A DNA stretch of 64,000 bases from Edaphobacter modestus (GCF_004217555.1 NZ_SHKW01000001.1:2294001-2358000), one strand, 5' to 3'; positions 49,067 through 59,600 are shown, counted from the stretch's first letter. Made by a program: numbers and translations. The notes: generated by a model from the sequence alone, not told the origin.

Positions 49067-50701
49067 CTACCGTCCCGCCTCGATGAAGGTCACCTTATTA
49101 ATCTCTTTGAGGGTCGTGATGCCATCGCGAACCCGCTCAAGCGCCGAATCGCGCAGAAATGCCATCCCCTTCTCCCTGGCCTTCTTGCGAATCTCGCTTC
49201 CCGGCTTCTTCGCCAGCAACATCTCGCGAATCTCGTCGTCGAGCTCCAATAGCTCATGAATGGCCGAGCGACCACGATATCCCGTCCCTCCGCACTCGAT
49301 GCATCCGGCTCCCTCCCGGAAGCGAAAGTTACGCCACTCGTCGACATCGAGCCCACTTGCAAGCAGCTCCGCTTCATTGTAGCGAACATCCCTCACACAG
49401 AAATCACATACCTGGCGAACCAGCCGCTGCGCGAGAATGCAGTTCAGCGCCGAGACGAAGTTGTAGGGCTCGACTCCCATGTTCAGGAATCGGCCCAGAA
49501 CGTCGACCACGTTGTTGGCGTGCACCGTCGTGAAGACCAGGTGACCCGTGAGTGCGGAGTTGATTGCGATCTGTGCCGTCTCAGCATCTCGAATCTCACC
49601 GACGAGTATCTTGTCCGGATCGTGACGAAGGATGGAACGCAGACCACGGGCGAAGGTGAGGCCCTTCTTTTCGTTCACCGGAATCTGCGTGATCCCGCGA
49701 ATCTGGTACTCGACCGGGTCTTCGATGGTGATGATCTTGTCCTCTTCGCTCTTGATCTCATTAAGCGCGGCATAGAGCGTCGTGGTCTTGCCTGAGCCGG
49801 TCGGGCCGGTGACCAGCACCATGCCGTATGGCTCCTTGATGTAGCGACGAAAGCGTTCAAGATCGTGAGCGGCAAACCCCACGACATCCAGCGAGAGCTT
49901 CTTGAACTTCTCGCTCATCGACTCCTTGTCGAGCACGCGAAGCACTGCGTTTTCGCCGTGAACCGTAGGCATGATCGAGACGCGGAAGTCGATCAGCCGT
50001 CCCTTGTACCGCACACGGAAGCGGCCGTCCTGCGGAACGCGGCGTTCGGCGATATCAAGCTCACTCATGACCTTGATGCGGGACAGAATGGTCTGGTGGT
50101 GCTCCCGCGCAATGGGAGCCATAGCCTGCTGCAGCACGCCGTCGATACGGTACTTCACCAGCAGAGAGTCATCGAAGGTCTCAAGGTGAATATCCGATGC
50201 ACGGCGCTCGAGCGCAGTGTAGATCGTCGTATCGACCAGGCGAATGATGGGCGAGATATCGTCTTCGCTCGTCAGTCGTTCGATTGAGATATTCTCGTCC
50301 TGATTCTCTTCACTCAAGAGAACGTCAAACGCGAGTCCCTCACTGGCCTCATCCAGTACGCGTTGCGACTGCTCTGTCTTTTTCAGCAGCTCGGTAATCT
50401 GCGACAGCGTAGCCACACGCGTGACCAGGCGCATGCCCAGAAGGCCCGAGATCTCGTCGAGCACCATCAGCTTCGACGGGTCCGAGACTGCAATTGCGAG
50501 ACGCGATCCCATCTGCTCCAGTGGCACGAAGTTGTAACGGAACATCATGTCCACCGGCACGCGCTTGAAGAGATCGTGCTGAATCTTGAAGTTTTTCAGA
50601 TCGATAAAATCGGCATGGTATCTCCGCGCCAGAGACTGTGCGCGCTCGAATTCGTCCATTCCCAGTTCATTGACTGGGATCGCCAGCGGAAGATTTGCCA
50701 T
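49067..50701 (-). CDS. gspE: GspE/PilB-type secretion/assembly ATPase
   Basis: The 544-aa cytoplasmic ATPase has an MshEN-type N-terminal domain (YHADFIDLKNFKIQHDLF), Walker A GPTGSGKTTTLYAAL, the Asp box (ITIEDPVEYQI), Walker B ILVGEIRDAETAQIA, and the tetracysteine CDFC ... CIECGGTGYRGR that marks the GspE/PilB group. It drives pseudopilin assembly together with GspF. It heads the operon 50701-44980. Confidence 0.95.
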   Translation of the reverse strand: MANLPLAIPVNELGMDEFERAQSLARRYHADFIDLKNFKIQHDLFKRVPVDMMFRYNFVPLEQMGSRLAIAVSDPSKLMVLDEISGLLGMRLVTRVATLSQITELLKKTEQSQRVLDEASEGLAFDVLLSEENQDENISIERLTSEDDISPIIRLVDTTIYTALERRASDIHLETFDDSLLVKYRIDGVLQQAMAPIAREHHQTILSRIKVMSELDIAERRVPQDGRFRVRYKGRLIDFRVSIMPTVHGENAVLRVLDKESMSEKFKKLSLDVVGFAAHDLERFRRYIKEPYGMVLVTGPTGSGKTTTLYAALNEIKSEEDKIITIEDPVEYQIRGITQIPVNEKKGLTFARGLRSILRHDPDKILVGEIRDAETAQIAINSALTGHLVFTTVHANNVVDVLGRFLNMGVEPYNFVSALNCILAQRLVRQVCDFCVRDVRYNEAELLASGLDVDEWRNFRFREGAGCIECGGTGYRGRSAIHELLELDDEIREMLLAKKPGSEIRKKAREKGMAFLRDSALERVRDGITTLKEINKVTFIEAGR

Positions 50702-50935
50702 ACCCGTAAGACTCCTATGCCAATGGAAGCGTCACCTGAAGGCCTCGAACGGCTTTCAGACAACCTGAAACCTTTTCTTTGCAACAAAATAAACAACTAT
50801 CCTCAGATTTACCGTGCGCCAGACCGCAATTGGCCCGACCCGTGCCGACCCTGATAGTTCAATCGTACTATTCGGCCCCCTCGCTTTGTTTGAAGTATTC
50901 GGTCCTAAAAACTCACATCTTTGGAGAACTTCGAT

Positions 50936-51499
50936 ATGAGCGACACGATTCACCCCATCTCCGATTTCGCCCGTGGGACCCTCAACTGGTCGATCTTCCT
51001 CAGCATCCTACTGATTCTGGCTGGCTTTTGCACCCTCTTGGTTCCTGCTCTCGGCGGAATCGGCGTCACCATCTTCGTCGGCTGGGCACTGATCGTCAGC
51101 GGCATCACGCACTTTGTCTTCGCCTGGAAGAGCCACACCACGGGAAGCCGGATCTGGGAGGTTCTTGTTGGGCTTGCATACCTTTTCGCCGGTATTTACC
51201 TCATCCTTCATCCGGTCGCCGGCCTTGCTTCTCTGACCCTTCTTCTGGCCTTTTACCTGCTCTTCGAAGGAATCTTTGAGATCATCTCCTTCTTCCAGAT
51301 CCGACCCCGCCATGGAGCCGGGTGGCTTCTCTTCGACGGGCTCGTCACCCTTCTGCTCGCGGTGATGATCTGGCGTCAATGGCCTTCCAGCTCACTCTGG
51401 GCTATCGGCACACTCGTAGGCATCAGCATGCTCTTCAGCGGATTCTCTCGCCTCATGCTGTCGCTCAGCGCGAAGCGCTTTCTAAAAGCCGCACTATAG
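50936..51499 (+). CDS. HdeD-family membrane protein
   Basis: The 187-aa protein has six hydrophobic segments in two repeats of three (WSIFLSILLILAGFCTLLVP, GVTIFVGWALIVSGITHFVF, LVGLAYLFAGIYLIL and the corresponding second half). The HdeD/DUF308 family is acid-stress related in enterobacteria; the role here is unknown. ATG 50936 is chosen because GGAG is 9 nt upstream; TTG 50921 overlaps that site. It is the only plus-strand gene inside the pilus cluster. Confidence 0.85.
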   Translation: MSDTIHPISDFARGTLNWSIFLSILLILAGFCTLLVPALGGIGVTIFVGWALIVSGITHFVFAWKSHTTGSRIWEVLVGLAYLFAGIYLILHPVAGLASLTLLLAFYLLFEGIFEIISFFQIRPRHGAGWLLFDGLVTLLLAVMIWRQWPSSSLWAIGTLVGISMLFSGFSRLMLSLSAKRFLKAAL

Positions 51500-51528
51500 C
51501 TGCCGACAAGAGAATTTGTCGCGGATAC

Positions 51529-52197
51529 CTACGCGCTGGACGAATCGAGAGATTGAATCAGCGCATCTGCCTGCGCCATCGATCCATCAAGGCTGGTCAG
51601 CAGGACATCGACGTCTGTTGAGATCTTCGCCGAGGTTCCCTTCAAGGACCCTATCGCTCGCGCGTTCAGGTTGTGCTTGAGAAAGATCACCTGATCGTGG
51701 AAGGCAGCAACTACAGGCGTCATACGGGCCTCTGTCTGGCGCATCGATTTGATGTAACCGGCCTCTTGCAGGCGTGATTTGCGCAGCATCTCGACGGACT
51801 GCTGCTTCAGCTTGCGATTTTCCATTCCATCGATCTCCTTCTGCCATTCCCTGAAAAGATCGTTGGAAACCTTATCGATCGAATCGATGCGGTCGTGAAG
51901 CTTCTTTGCCGAGTCTTCGGCCTTCTCATACTCACTATTCAATTTCTTGTAATTCTTCTCCAGTTGACCGCCCTGAAAACCGGTGAGCGCCTGGAAGGAT
52001 TCCATCGTCGTCTTGATTTGCTCCTTGGCTTGCTGCTGCTCCTTCTTCGAGTCCTTCACTCGCGAGACCAGAATGTCTCGCTTCTCCTTGCCCAACGTGG
52101 CCATCGCCTTGTAGTACGTCCTTGTGCAGCCGACAGCCATCAAAAGGAGCAGGAGTGCGCAAGCCGTTGCGCAACGAGCCTTACCAGCAGAGTTCAT
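51529..52197 (-). CDS. DUF2959 coiled-coil lipoprotein
   Basis: The 222-aa protein has a lipobox (LLLLLMAVGC) and a long helical region with YYKAMATLGKEKRDILVSRV and LFREWQKEIDGM, matching the DUF2959 family. ATG 52197 with GAGAGG upstream is preferred. It lies 46 nt after the GspF gene and may be cotranscribed with it. DUF2959 has no assigned function; the position suggests an envelope role. Confidence 0.82.
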   Translation of the reverse strand: MNSAGKARCATACALLLLLMAVGCTRTYYKAMATLGKEKRDILVSRVKDSKKEQQQAKEQIKTTMESFQALTGFQGGQLEKNYKKLNSEYEKAEDSAKKLHDRIDSIDKVSNDLFREWQKEIDGMENRKLKQQSVEMLRKSRLQEAGYIKSMRQTEARMTPVVAAFHDQVIFLKHNLNARAIGSLKGTSAKISTDVDVLLTSLDGSMAQADALIQSLDSSSA

Positions 52198-52243
52198 CGA
52201 CAACCTCTCAGAAGGATGAGTTGAATTCCAACGGGGCCCGACC

Positions 52244-53443
52244 CTAATGACCACTCATTCCGCTGGCTCCCAGGCTGAAGATCGGGAGATAGAGCGCAAT
52301 CAGAATGGTTACAACGACAACACCCATCACGACGAGGATGAGAGGTTCAATCAGGCTCATCGCAGCGGTGAGGTTTGTCTGCACATCCTCTTCGAAGAAC
52401 TCGGCAACCGAGTTCAGCATCTGAGGGAGCGCTCCTGTGGACTCGCCCACCTCAATCATCTCGATCGCGAGCTCCGGAAATGCCTTGGTTTGCTCCAGGC
52501 TCTTCGACAGTCCCTTGCCCTCGCGAACAGTCTCAACCGAGCGAAGAATGGCATTTGCCACCTGCCGCGAATCGATGGATCGCGCCGCCGTCTCGAGCGA
52601 AGGGACGAGAGGGAGGCCCCCGGTAAGCAGCGTTGAAAGCGTTCTGGAGAATAGACCCACCTGGTACTTCAGCCACACATCCCCGAAGACTGGAATGGCA
52701 ATGCGGACGCGGTCGATCACCGTCGCGCCCGAATCAGTTTTGGTCCAGCGATAGAAAAGATATCCCAGACCGCCCAACGCGGCCGCGAAATAGATTCCAT
52801 AGTGCTGGGCGTTTCTGCCCAGATCCATCAGAAATACCGTGAGCGCGGGCAATTCTGTTCCCAGCTGCTCATACAGCTGGGCGAATCTTGGAACCACGAA
52901 GGTGATCAGGAAGATGAACAGCCCGATGACCATGAAAATCAGGAGTGCAGGATAGATCAGGCTGGCTTTGAGCTTCTTGCGAAATGTGAGGGAGACGCGC
53001 TGGAAATCAAGATAACGCTGCAGAACTTCTTCAAGATTCCCGGAGCGTTCTCCTGCCAGGAGAGTCGTTGTGTAGACCAGAGGAAAACCGCCCTGCGCCT
53101 CGAACGCCTGCGAGATCGACTCACCCGTCTTCACGCGGGCGGCAACGTCCTCGAGCTGTGCGCGAAATTGAGGCAGCTTCTGCCGGCGACCCAACAGGTC
53201 GAGAGAGCCGAGGATCGGAAGCCCGGCACGGATCAAGGTCAGGAACTGCTGATTGAAGATGAGAAACGTCTCGAGCTTGACCTTCTTGCGGTTACCCCCA
53301 AGATTTCCCCGCGTCTTCACCGAGTACACGTAGTAACCGGCCTGAGTAAAGCGAGCCCGCAGTTCATCGGCGGTAGCCGCCATGTGGGTCTGCTCCAACA
53401 CCCTTCCTCGCTCATCCGCCAGCCGAATTACAAACTCATTCAT
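52244..53443 (-). CDS. gspF: GspF/PilC-type inner-membrane platform protein
   Basis: The 399-aa protein has two T2SSF domains. The first (about 70-190) contains FLIFNQQFLTLIRAGLPIL and GERSGNLEEVLQRYLDF; the second (about 270-390) contains FSRTLSTLLTGGLPLVPSL and VGESTGALPQMLNSV. Three membrane helices follow the family layout. It is the platform on which the GspE ATPase acts, but is separated from gspE by a DUF2959 gene and a plus-strand HdeD gene. Confidence 0.95.
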   Translation of the reverse strand: MNEFVIRLADERGRVLEQTHMAATADELRARFTQAGYYVYSVKTRGNLGGNRKKVKLETFLIFNQQFLTLIRAGLPILGSLDLLGRRQKLPQFRAQLEDVAARVKTGESISQAFEAQGGFPLVYTTTLLAGERSGNLEEVLQRYLDFQRVSLTFRKKLKASLIYPALLIFMVIGLFIFLITFVVPRFAQLYEQLGTELPALTVFLMDLGRNAQHYGIYFAAALGGLGYLFYRWTKTDSGATVIDRVRIAIPVFGDVWLKYQVGLFSRTLSTLLTGGLPLVPSLETAARSIDSRQVANAILRSVETVREGKGLSKSLEQTKAFPELAIEMIEVGESTGALPQMLNSVAEFFEEDVQTNLTAAMSLIEPLILVVMGVVVVTILIALYLPIFSLGASGMSGH

Positions 53444-53502
53444 AGCAAATACTGAACCCTGTTCATTTCATCTTAGACGTTCAAGAGACGGCTTTACGCA
53501 GC

Positions 53503-53529
53503 AAAAAAGCCCCGGATGACCGGGGCTTT
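53503..53529 (-). terminator. Terminator of the IscA-type gene
   Basis: On the minus strand AAAGCCCCGG, loop TCAT, CCGGGGCTTT, continuing into TTT. Perfect 10-bp stem, 20 nt after the stop. Confidence 0.9.
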
Positions 53530-53549
53530 CCGAAAATCTAAATCGTCCC

Positions 53550-53936
53550 TTAGACGCTGAAGCTCGATCCACAGCCGCAAGTCGACTTCACAGCGGAGTT
53601 CTCGAACTTGAAGCCGGCGGCCTCGAGCGTTTCTACGTAGTCCACAGTGCAATTGATCAGGTACGCCGCAGAGGTAGCATCGACAAATACCTTCAAATCG
53701 TCAAACTTAAGGACTTTGTCCATCATGCCCGCCTGGTTCTCGAACGACATCGAGTACTGAAAACCGGAACATCCGCCCCCAACCACACCGATACGCAGAC
53801 CGGCGGGAACCGGATTCTGAGATGCCATAATCTCCTTAACCTTCGCAATTGCGTTGGGGGTCAGGGTCACAGGCTGGCTGGAAACAGGTGTGCCAGTAAC
53901 AACTTCAGCGGTAGGGGTGACGGTGGCAGTGGACAT
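53550..53936 (-). CDS. IscA/ErpA/SufA-type iron-sulfur assembly protein
   Basis: The 128-aa A-type carrier has GVVGGGCSGFQYSM (first Cys) and STCGCGSSFSV (CGC pair) at the C-terminus, the three ligand cysteines of the HesB/IscA fold. It delivers Fe-S clusters to apo-proteins. The N-terminal ~20 residues are Thr/Val-rich and not conserved. No other isc/suf gene is in the window. Confidence 0.95.
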   Translation of the reverse strand: MSTATVTPTAEVVTGTPVSSQPVTLTPNAIAKVKEIMASQNPVPAGLRIGVVGGGCSGFQYSMSFENQAGMMDKVLKFDDLKVFVDATSAAYLINCTVDYVETLEAAGFKFENSAVKSTCGCGSSFSV

Positions 53937-54125
53937 TGAATCTCCTTGTCTCTCTCAGACTCTTTAAGTGTATGCTCCCTCAATCCCAGCGGCAAGCCTC
54001 TAGAGGCGTCCTGGCGGAACATCAACTTATTGGATGTCTCCGCACTGTTCCGGATGCAGTCTCGAAAGGAAAAGAGAAACTGGTAACATCACCCACGGGG
54101 CTAGCAAGGTTAACCCCGGAAACCT

Positions 54126-54299
54126 ATGAAGCCCCTTCTATTCCTCGCGAACGCCTTCATCAATACCTTTGGAATTACGCAACCTTCTGAAGCTGCAGCC
54201 AAACGCGCCTCGCAGTTCATCGCATTTCTGATCGGCATGGTCCTTCTCATTTTTCTAGCCGTCATTGGTTTTGGCTTATATATGATCGCCCGTCGCTAA
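54126..54299 (+). CDS. Small membrane protein (57 aa)
   Basis: The ATG at 54126 opens a 57-codon frame ending in TAA at 54297. The product starts MKPLLFLANAFINTFGITQP, then SEAAAKRASQFIAFLIGMVL and LIFLAVIGFGLYMIARR: an amphipathic N-terminal part and one strong membrane helix, ending in two Arg. A GGAA lies 7 nt upstream of the start. No family name was recognised. It diverges from the IscA-type gene. Confidence 0.65.
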   Translation: MKPLLFLANAFINTFGITQPSEAAAKRASQFIAFLIGMVLLIFLAVIGFGLYMIARR

Positions 54300-54630
54300 A
54301 GCACCAGAAAAATCAGCCCTCCCAGCCGTGATTCACATATGCCCAAACGCATTGTTTTGAAGATTTTACGTTCGCGCATATATGTAAGCCATACATGCAA
54401 TTCAACTTGCAGTCGTATCGGGCTTGCGGCCCGAGCCATCGAACAGGTGCGCCTGCCACCCGAACCTGACAGAGAACAACTCCTCACAAAAAGCTGGTTG
54501 ATCTTTTAGCGGGAAGCGTATTATGCCCTCGGACGGCCCTCGCTGCCATCCGAGCCTGCTGCCGGCCCGCAAATGGCCCAGCCCGGATCGCCCAATTTTG
54601 CTGGCCCTGCAAAGGGTGGAGGGACAACCT
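54300..54630. other. Intergenic region with no supported gene
   Basis: These 331 bases lie between two small membrane-protein genes on the same strand. A frame continuous with the downstream gene is open back to 54523 but is not supported by start signals. No promoter or repeat stood out. Confidence 0.5.
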
Positions 54631-54903
54631 ATGAGCGCAATACCCATCATGCTCATCGTATGGGGAGTCGTGGCAGCCTGTTTTCTGGCGCTGCTCGCAT
54701 ATCGCGGCCAACTCACTCGTTATGAGGAAGACCAACTCTTCCTGAACGAGCGAGAGACTCACGAACAGCAGGAACAGAACGAGATCATACGAAAGGTAAA
54801 CAAGATCGGTCCTGCAATCCGGGTTCTGGGATTCGCCGCAGCTGCCATGACGATAAGTATTGTTGGCATCTTTACCTACGATGCCTGGCAGCGGCTGAGA
54901 TAA
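54631..54903 (+). CDS. Two-helix membrane protein of unknown function (90 aa)
   Basis: ATG 54631 is chosen because GGAGGG lies about 8 nt upstream. The product has two membrane segments (about 5-24, IMLIVWGVVAACFLALLAY, and about 66-84, VLGFAAAAMTISIVGIFTY) linked by a charged, Glu/Gln-rich helix (RYEEDQLFLNERETHEQQEQ). No family name was recognised. It ends with a strong terminator. Confidence 0.72.
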   Translation: MSAIPIMLIVWGVVAACFLALLAYRGQLTRYEEDQLFLNERETHEQQEQNEIIRKVNKIGPAIRVLGFAAAAMTISIVGIFTYDAWQRLR

Positions 54904-54934
54904 AGACCTCGAGCCGAAACTTTCACTCCCCAAG

Positions 54935-54976
54935 ACGGAGGGCAAGCAAATATGCTTGCCCTCCGTTTTACATTTT
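54935..54976 (+). terminator. Terminator after the 90-aa membrane protein
   Basis: ACGGAGGGCAAGCA, loop AATA, TGCTTGCCCTCCGT, then TTTACATTTTTT: perfect 14-bp stem. It also separates the convergent gnd gene. Confidence 0.92.
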
Positions 54977-54997
54977 TTCTTCGTTATCCCACTTCCA

Positions 54998-56458
54998 TCA
55001 AGCGTTATAGGTCGTTGAAGAAACACGACCTCCCTGACCGGTCCAATTGGTATGGAAGTATTCGCCGCGTGGTTTGTCGACGCGCTCATAGGTATGGGCG
55101 CCAAAGAAGTCACGTTGCGCCTGCAGCAGGTTCGCCGGCAGACGCTCGGTACGATAACCGTCGTAAAACGCCAGAGCGGTGGAGAAAGCCGGCGTGGGAA
55201 CACCGATCTCGATCGCATGAATGATCGCCTTGCGCCACGACCATCCATACTTGTTCAACGCGCTCGAGAAGAAGTCGTCGAGCAGAAGGTTCTGCAGCTT
55301 CGGATTCTTATCGAAGGCCGCCTTGATATTGCTGAGGAAGACGCTGCGAATGATGCAGCCGCCGCGCCACATCAATGCGATTCCTCCCATGTTGAGCTCC
55401 CACTTCTGCTCCTGCTCGATGGCTCGAAGCAACATGTAGCCCTGCGCGTAACTTACCATCTTCGAGCAATAGAGAGCCCGCCGCACGTCCTCGATGAACT
55501 CTTTCTTCTCCGAGATCGTCAGAACCTTCTTCGGACCCTCGAGGATCTTTGAAGCGGCGACTCGCTCATCCTTGAGCGCCGAGAGGCAACGAGCGAAGAC
55601 GCTTTCGCCGATCAGGGTGACTGGCTGACCAAGATCGAGCGCGGAGATCGCCGTCCACTTGCCGGTTCCCTTCTGACCGGCCGTGTCCAGGATCTTGTCG
55701 ATCATGGGCTTGCCATCGTCGTCCTTCTTGGCGAAGATCTTGGTCGTAATCTCGATCAGATAGCTGTCGAGCTCGCCTTTGTTCCACTCAGCGAAGATCT
55801 CGCTCAGCTCATCCGGCGTCATCCCAAGCGCGTCTTTAAGAAGCTGATAGGCCTCGCAGATCAGCTGGATATCGCCGTATTCGATGCCGTTATGCACCAT
55901 TTTGACGTAGTGGCCGGCGCCGTCCGGACCTACCCAGTCGCAGCAGGGTGAACCATCTTCTACTTTGGCGGCAATTGCCTGAAAGATCTCTTTCACATGA
56001 GGCCACGCGGCGGGATCTCCACCAGGCATGATGGAGGGACCGAAGCGCGCTCCCTCCTCGCCCCCCGAGACGCCGGTGCCGATGAACAGAATTCCCTTCT
56101 CCGCAAGCTCTTTCCGACGCCGGTTCGAGTCGGTAAACAGTGAATTTCCGCCGTCGATAATAATGTCGCCCTTTTCAAGATAAGGCAGCACATGATCGAT
56201 GGTCTGATCGACGACATCGCCGGCCTTCACCATCAGCATCACGCGGCGCGGACGTTTCAACAGCTTGCACAGCTCTTCGGCCGAGTGCGCTCCAACAACC
56301 TGGGTTCCCTTCGCTTCGTGGTTGATAAATTCATCGACCTTCGAGGTCGTGCGGTTGAACACGGCGACCTTGTATCCGTGATCATTCATGTTCAGCACAA
56401 GGTTCTGGCCCATCACCGCCAGACCAATCAAGCCAATATCGCAAGTTCCGTCAGCCAT
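54998..56458 (-). CDS. gnd: 6-phosphogluconate dehydrogenase, decarboxylating
   Basis: The 486-aa enzyme of the pentose-phosphate pathway converts 6-phosphogluconate to ribulose-5-phosphate with NADP+. The N-terminal Rossmann domain has GLIGLAVMGQNLVLNMNDHG; the 6PGDH signature region is GPDGAGHYVKMVHNGIEYGD with the catalytic Lys and substrate-binding His/Asn; the C-terminal helical domain ends in HTNWTGQGG. The length is that of the long (E. coli/eukaryotic) type. It is transcribed alone. Confidence 0.98.
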   Translation of the reverse strand: MADGTCDIGLIGLAVMGQNLVLNMNDHGYKVAVFNRTTSKVDEFINHEAKGTQVVGAHSAEELCKLLKRPRRVMLMVKAGDVVDQTIDHVLPYLEKGDIIIDGGNSLFTDSNRRRKELAEKGILFIGTGVSGGEEGARFGPSIMPGGDPAAWPHVKEIFQAIAAKVEDGSPCCDWVGPDGAGHYVKMVHNGIEYGDIQLICEAYQLLKDALGMTPDELSEIFAEWNKGELDSYLIEITTKIFAKKDDDGKPMIDKILDTAGQKGTGKWTAISALDLGQPVTLIGESVFARCLSALKDERVAASKILEGPKKVLTISEKKEFIEDVRRALYCSKMVSYAQGYMLLRAIEQEQKWELNMGGIALMWRGGCIIRSVFLSNIKAAFDKNPKLQNLLLDDFFSSALNKYGWSWRKAIIHAIEIGVPTPAFSTALAFYDGYRTERLPANLLQAQRDFFGAHTYERVDKPRGEYFHTNWTGQGGRVSSTTYNA

Positions 56459-56625
56459 TCAAATCTCTCCACGGTCGACATCCTTCATGAGGTGTCGAAA
56501 GTAAAATCAGGTTTAGCGCAAGATGCACTTTAGGCCCGGCACAATCTGTGCCGGTCTCGCATTTCTATCACATGGAGATAACCGCAGGACAGTACGAGCG
56601 GTCTCCCCTTATTGCTCCAATGGGT

Positions 56626-56651
56626 AAGGGCACCGCATCTGCGGTGCCCTT
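56626..56651. terminator. Hairpin downstream of the second TonB receptor gene
   Basis: AAGGGCACCGCA pairs with TGCGGTGCCCTT (12 bp, tight loop), 22 nt after the receptor stop on the minus strand. No clear T tract follows on the minus strand. Confidence 0.6.
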
Positions 56652-56673
56652 GCCTTGTTATTGTGCTCAGTGT

Positions 56674-59600
56674 TTAGAAGTAAAGCCTTGCTCCCAATTG
56701 CACCAATCGCGGGAAACCCAACGTACCGGTTATCTGGCCCGCGCCGGAGTTGTATGATGTGGTGCCCGAGCTCGTGTTGTAAGAACCAATCGAGAGATTC
56801 GGAGTGGCGAATTGCGGTGTATTGAAGGCGTTCAGGGCTTCCGCGCGGAATTCGGCGTGCACGCGCTCTGAGACGCGGAAGTCCTTGTTAAGCGACAAGT
56901 CGGAGTTGAGGTAACCCGGACCATAGCAGTTGCTGGCGCGAGGCTGGTTGCCGTAAGGGAGAGCTCCACCGGCGGTTGGGGGCGGTGTCGCCGCAAACGC
57001 CAAGGGGTTGAAGTATTGTGGGATACGACCTTCCGGACTTCCAGACTTGCAGGGGTTGATACCCGGGACGATCGTCGGACGCTGCGTGCTATTGCCATAA
57101 CCGCTGATGTTGCTGGTCTGCGTGATTGCCAGCGGGCCGCCATTCTGGATGATCATGACGTCGTGGAAGCGCCAGCCCCCAACAGCCATGTCTACCCAGC
57201 GGTTCGCCCCGCCAAGGAACCTCTTTCCGCGGCCAAATGGCAGCTCATACGTACCCGCAACGGTGAAGCGGTTGGGCATGTTGTTCGTTGCGCGAGCATA
57301 CTCACTGGACAGGTTATAGATGTCCTGCGGTCCGTTGTTCCCACTGTTGAGGCTGTTCGACGATCCGTAGGCGCCCCAGATGTTGTCCCAGTTAGACGAC
57401 CAGGTGTATGCCGCGAGCACCATGATGCCCTTGGTAAACCGCTTCTGAACCTTCACGTTGAGTGCGTTGTAGGTTGAGACGCCAGAGCTCTGCGCCATCG
57501 TGATGCCCTGATATTGCGGGAATGGAAGCAGCGACTGGTAGAGAGGTTGAGTACCTGTCTTCCATTGGCCTACACCCGAATAGGCGAAGGGGGTTTGGAC
57601 TGCAAGGGCAGTGGCCCCTTTTGAATACTGACTGTCGGGCAGTTGATTGATGTTGAGGCTGTTTGGAAGGTTACGGCCATGACCGCCCACGTAGCCCATC
57701 TTGAATGCGATTCCCATCGGGAACTCGCGCTCCACCTCCAACGAATAGGACTGGAACAACGGCGATCGCCTGCCCTGATCGATCAGCGACAGCGTAGTGC
57801 CAATACTTGTGCCGTATCCGTTGGCATTGCCCGTAGGCTGTGTTTTGATAGACGGGTATGGATTGCTCAGAGTGATGGACGCATTGCCAATTCCCTGAGT
57901 GGCAATCGAGTTGGTCAGAATATAGCCCGGAGCATAACCATTGGTGTTGGTGTAGTAGAGCGGGGCATAGAAGACGCCGTAGCCGCCTTTTACGACGGTG
58001 TTGTTGTCGACCGCGTAAGCGAAACCACCACGCGGATTGATCTTGCTGCCCATGTTGCCGGTGTTCGTGCCATAGCCGTTTTGATTGGCGAACTCAACGC
58101 CGCCCTTGGCCTGAACGCCGGAATTAAGCGCGTTGTACGTAGCATTGCGGTCGAACCCGACAGAGATGTTGTTATTTCGCTCGTGAATACCGGGCTCAAA
58201 CTCATATCGCATCCCAAGGTTCAGCGTCAGTCGCTGAGTGGCACGCCAGTCATCGTGAAAGTAGCCCGCCTGATACGCCGTGTTGTAAGCCAACTGCGAA
58301 GGAACGATCAACGCTCCAGTCGTGGGAATGCCCTGGAGGATATCAGCCGCAGCAGCGCCGGAGAGCGCATTGAAGCTGAACGTGCCCGAGGTATCGCTCA
58401 AGCTGGTAAAGGTTTCGCTGATCGACCGGTAGTTATAGCCAACCTTGAAGCTGTGCTTTCCCCAGCTCTTTGCCACACCAACGACAAAGTTACGCGAGAA
58501 GAATACGACGGGCCCGGAATTCGATGTGCCTTCACAGACGAGAGTGGTTCCTGGGCAGCTTCCCTCGGTCGTGATGCGAGGGAATGCCTTCTTGGATTGA
58601 GCAGCGAGATAGTAGCTTGGGAAGCCGAGGGTAGCTTGATCGAAGCCGTTGCTGATGTCCTGCGTGTCGTTAGGGAAACGGTTGAAACCGAAGCCCACTG
58701 TTAACACCGTCGTGGGGTTCACTGTGACGGTGTTCTGAATACCCATGGCATCGACTTTGCGGTACAGCAGGTACGAACCGGAAGAACCGGCCACGTTCCC
58801 CAGCGGGTTACCACCAGGTTCCTTGCTGCCGTAGTGCATATAGTAAAAGTCCGCCAGCCAGCTGCTGAAGAACTGGTGAGTCAGCTTGCCGTTGAACTCG
58901 TCAGCGCGATCGCCGAGTGTGTCATATCCGTTGTAGTTCGCCTTGCCAAGCGCTGTGATGCTGGTGTTGGGATGAGGATACGAGTTGATCAGTTGCTGGC
59001 CGATAGGGTTGATGTTCGTGATCTTATTTCCCGCGTAGTAAACGGGATTCGTCGACGTCGACAGTGCCAGATTCTTAATGCACACGCCGCTGGTGCAGGC
59101 GCCTCCGACTACTGTGCCAATCTCAGAAAAATCACCGCCGCGTTGAAGCTCCGTTGGGACCACAAACTGAGTGCTGTTGACGTAAGGCGAACGCTGCCGG
59201 TATCCCTCTTCCGTGATCGCGAAGAAGGTCTTGTCCTTGCCGCCGAGCCACTTGGGTAGAGGGATAGGACCGGACAAGCTGCCTACATACGAGTAAAACT
59301 CCGCCGCTCCTCGAGGAGTCTGGGGGTACGACACACCGTCGATCGTAGTTGGGCTCCGGTTATTGAAGAAGGTGTTTGCGCCCCAGTTCGTCTGTCGTGT
59401 CTCGCCCTGCAGCACACCGTGCAGCGCCCCTGAACCGGACTTCAATGTCGTGTTGAACATACCGCCGCTGGTGCGTCCGATCTCGGCGTCATAGGTGTTG
59501 GCTTGTACCCTGACCTCTTCAACCGCTTCGATACTTGGAATGATCACAGCGCGATTGCTGAAGTCAGTAATCGGCACGCCATCGACTGAGTAGTTGTTCG

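Noticed and set aside
49023-49068. GTCTCAG ... CTGAGAC inverted repeat between gspE and pilM
   Set aside because: Arms are 7 bp with a loop of about 30 nt; too weak for a terminator inside an apparent operon.
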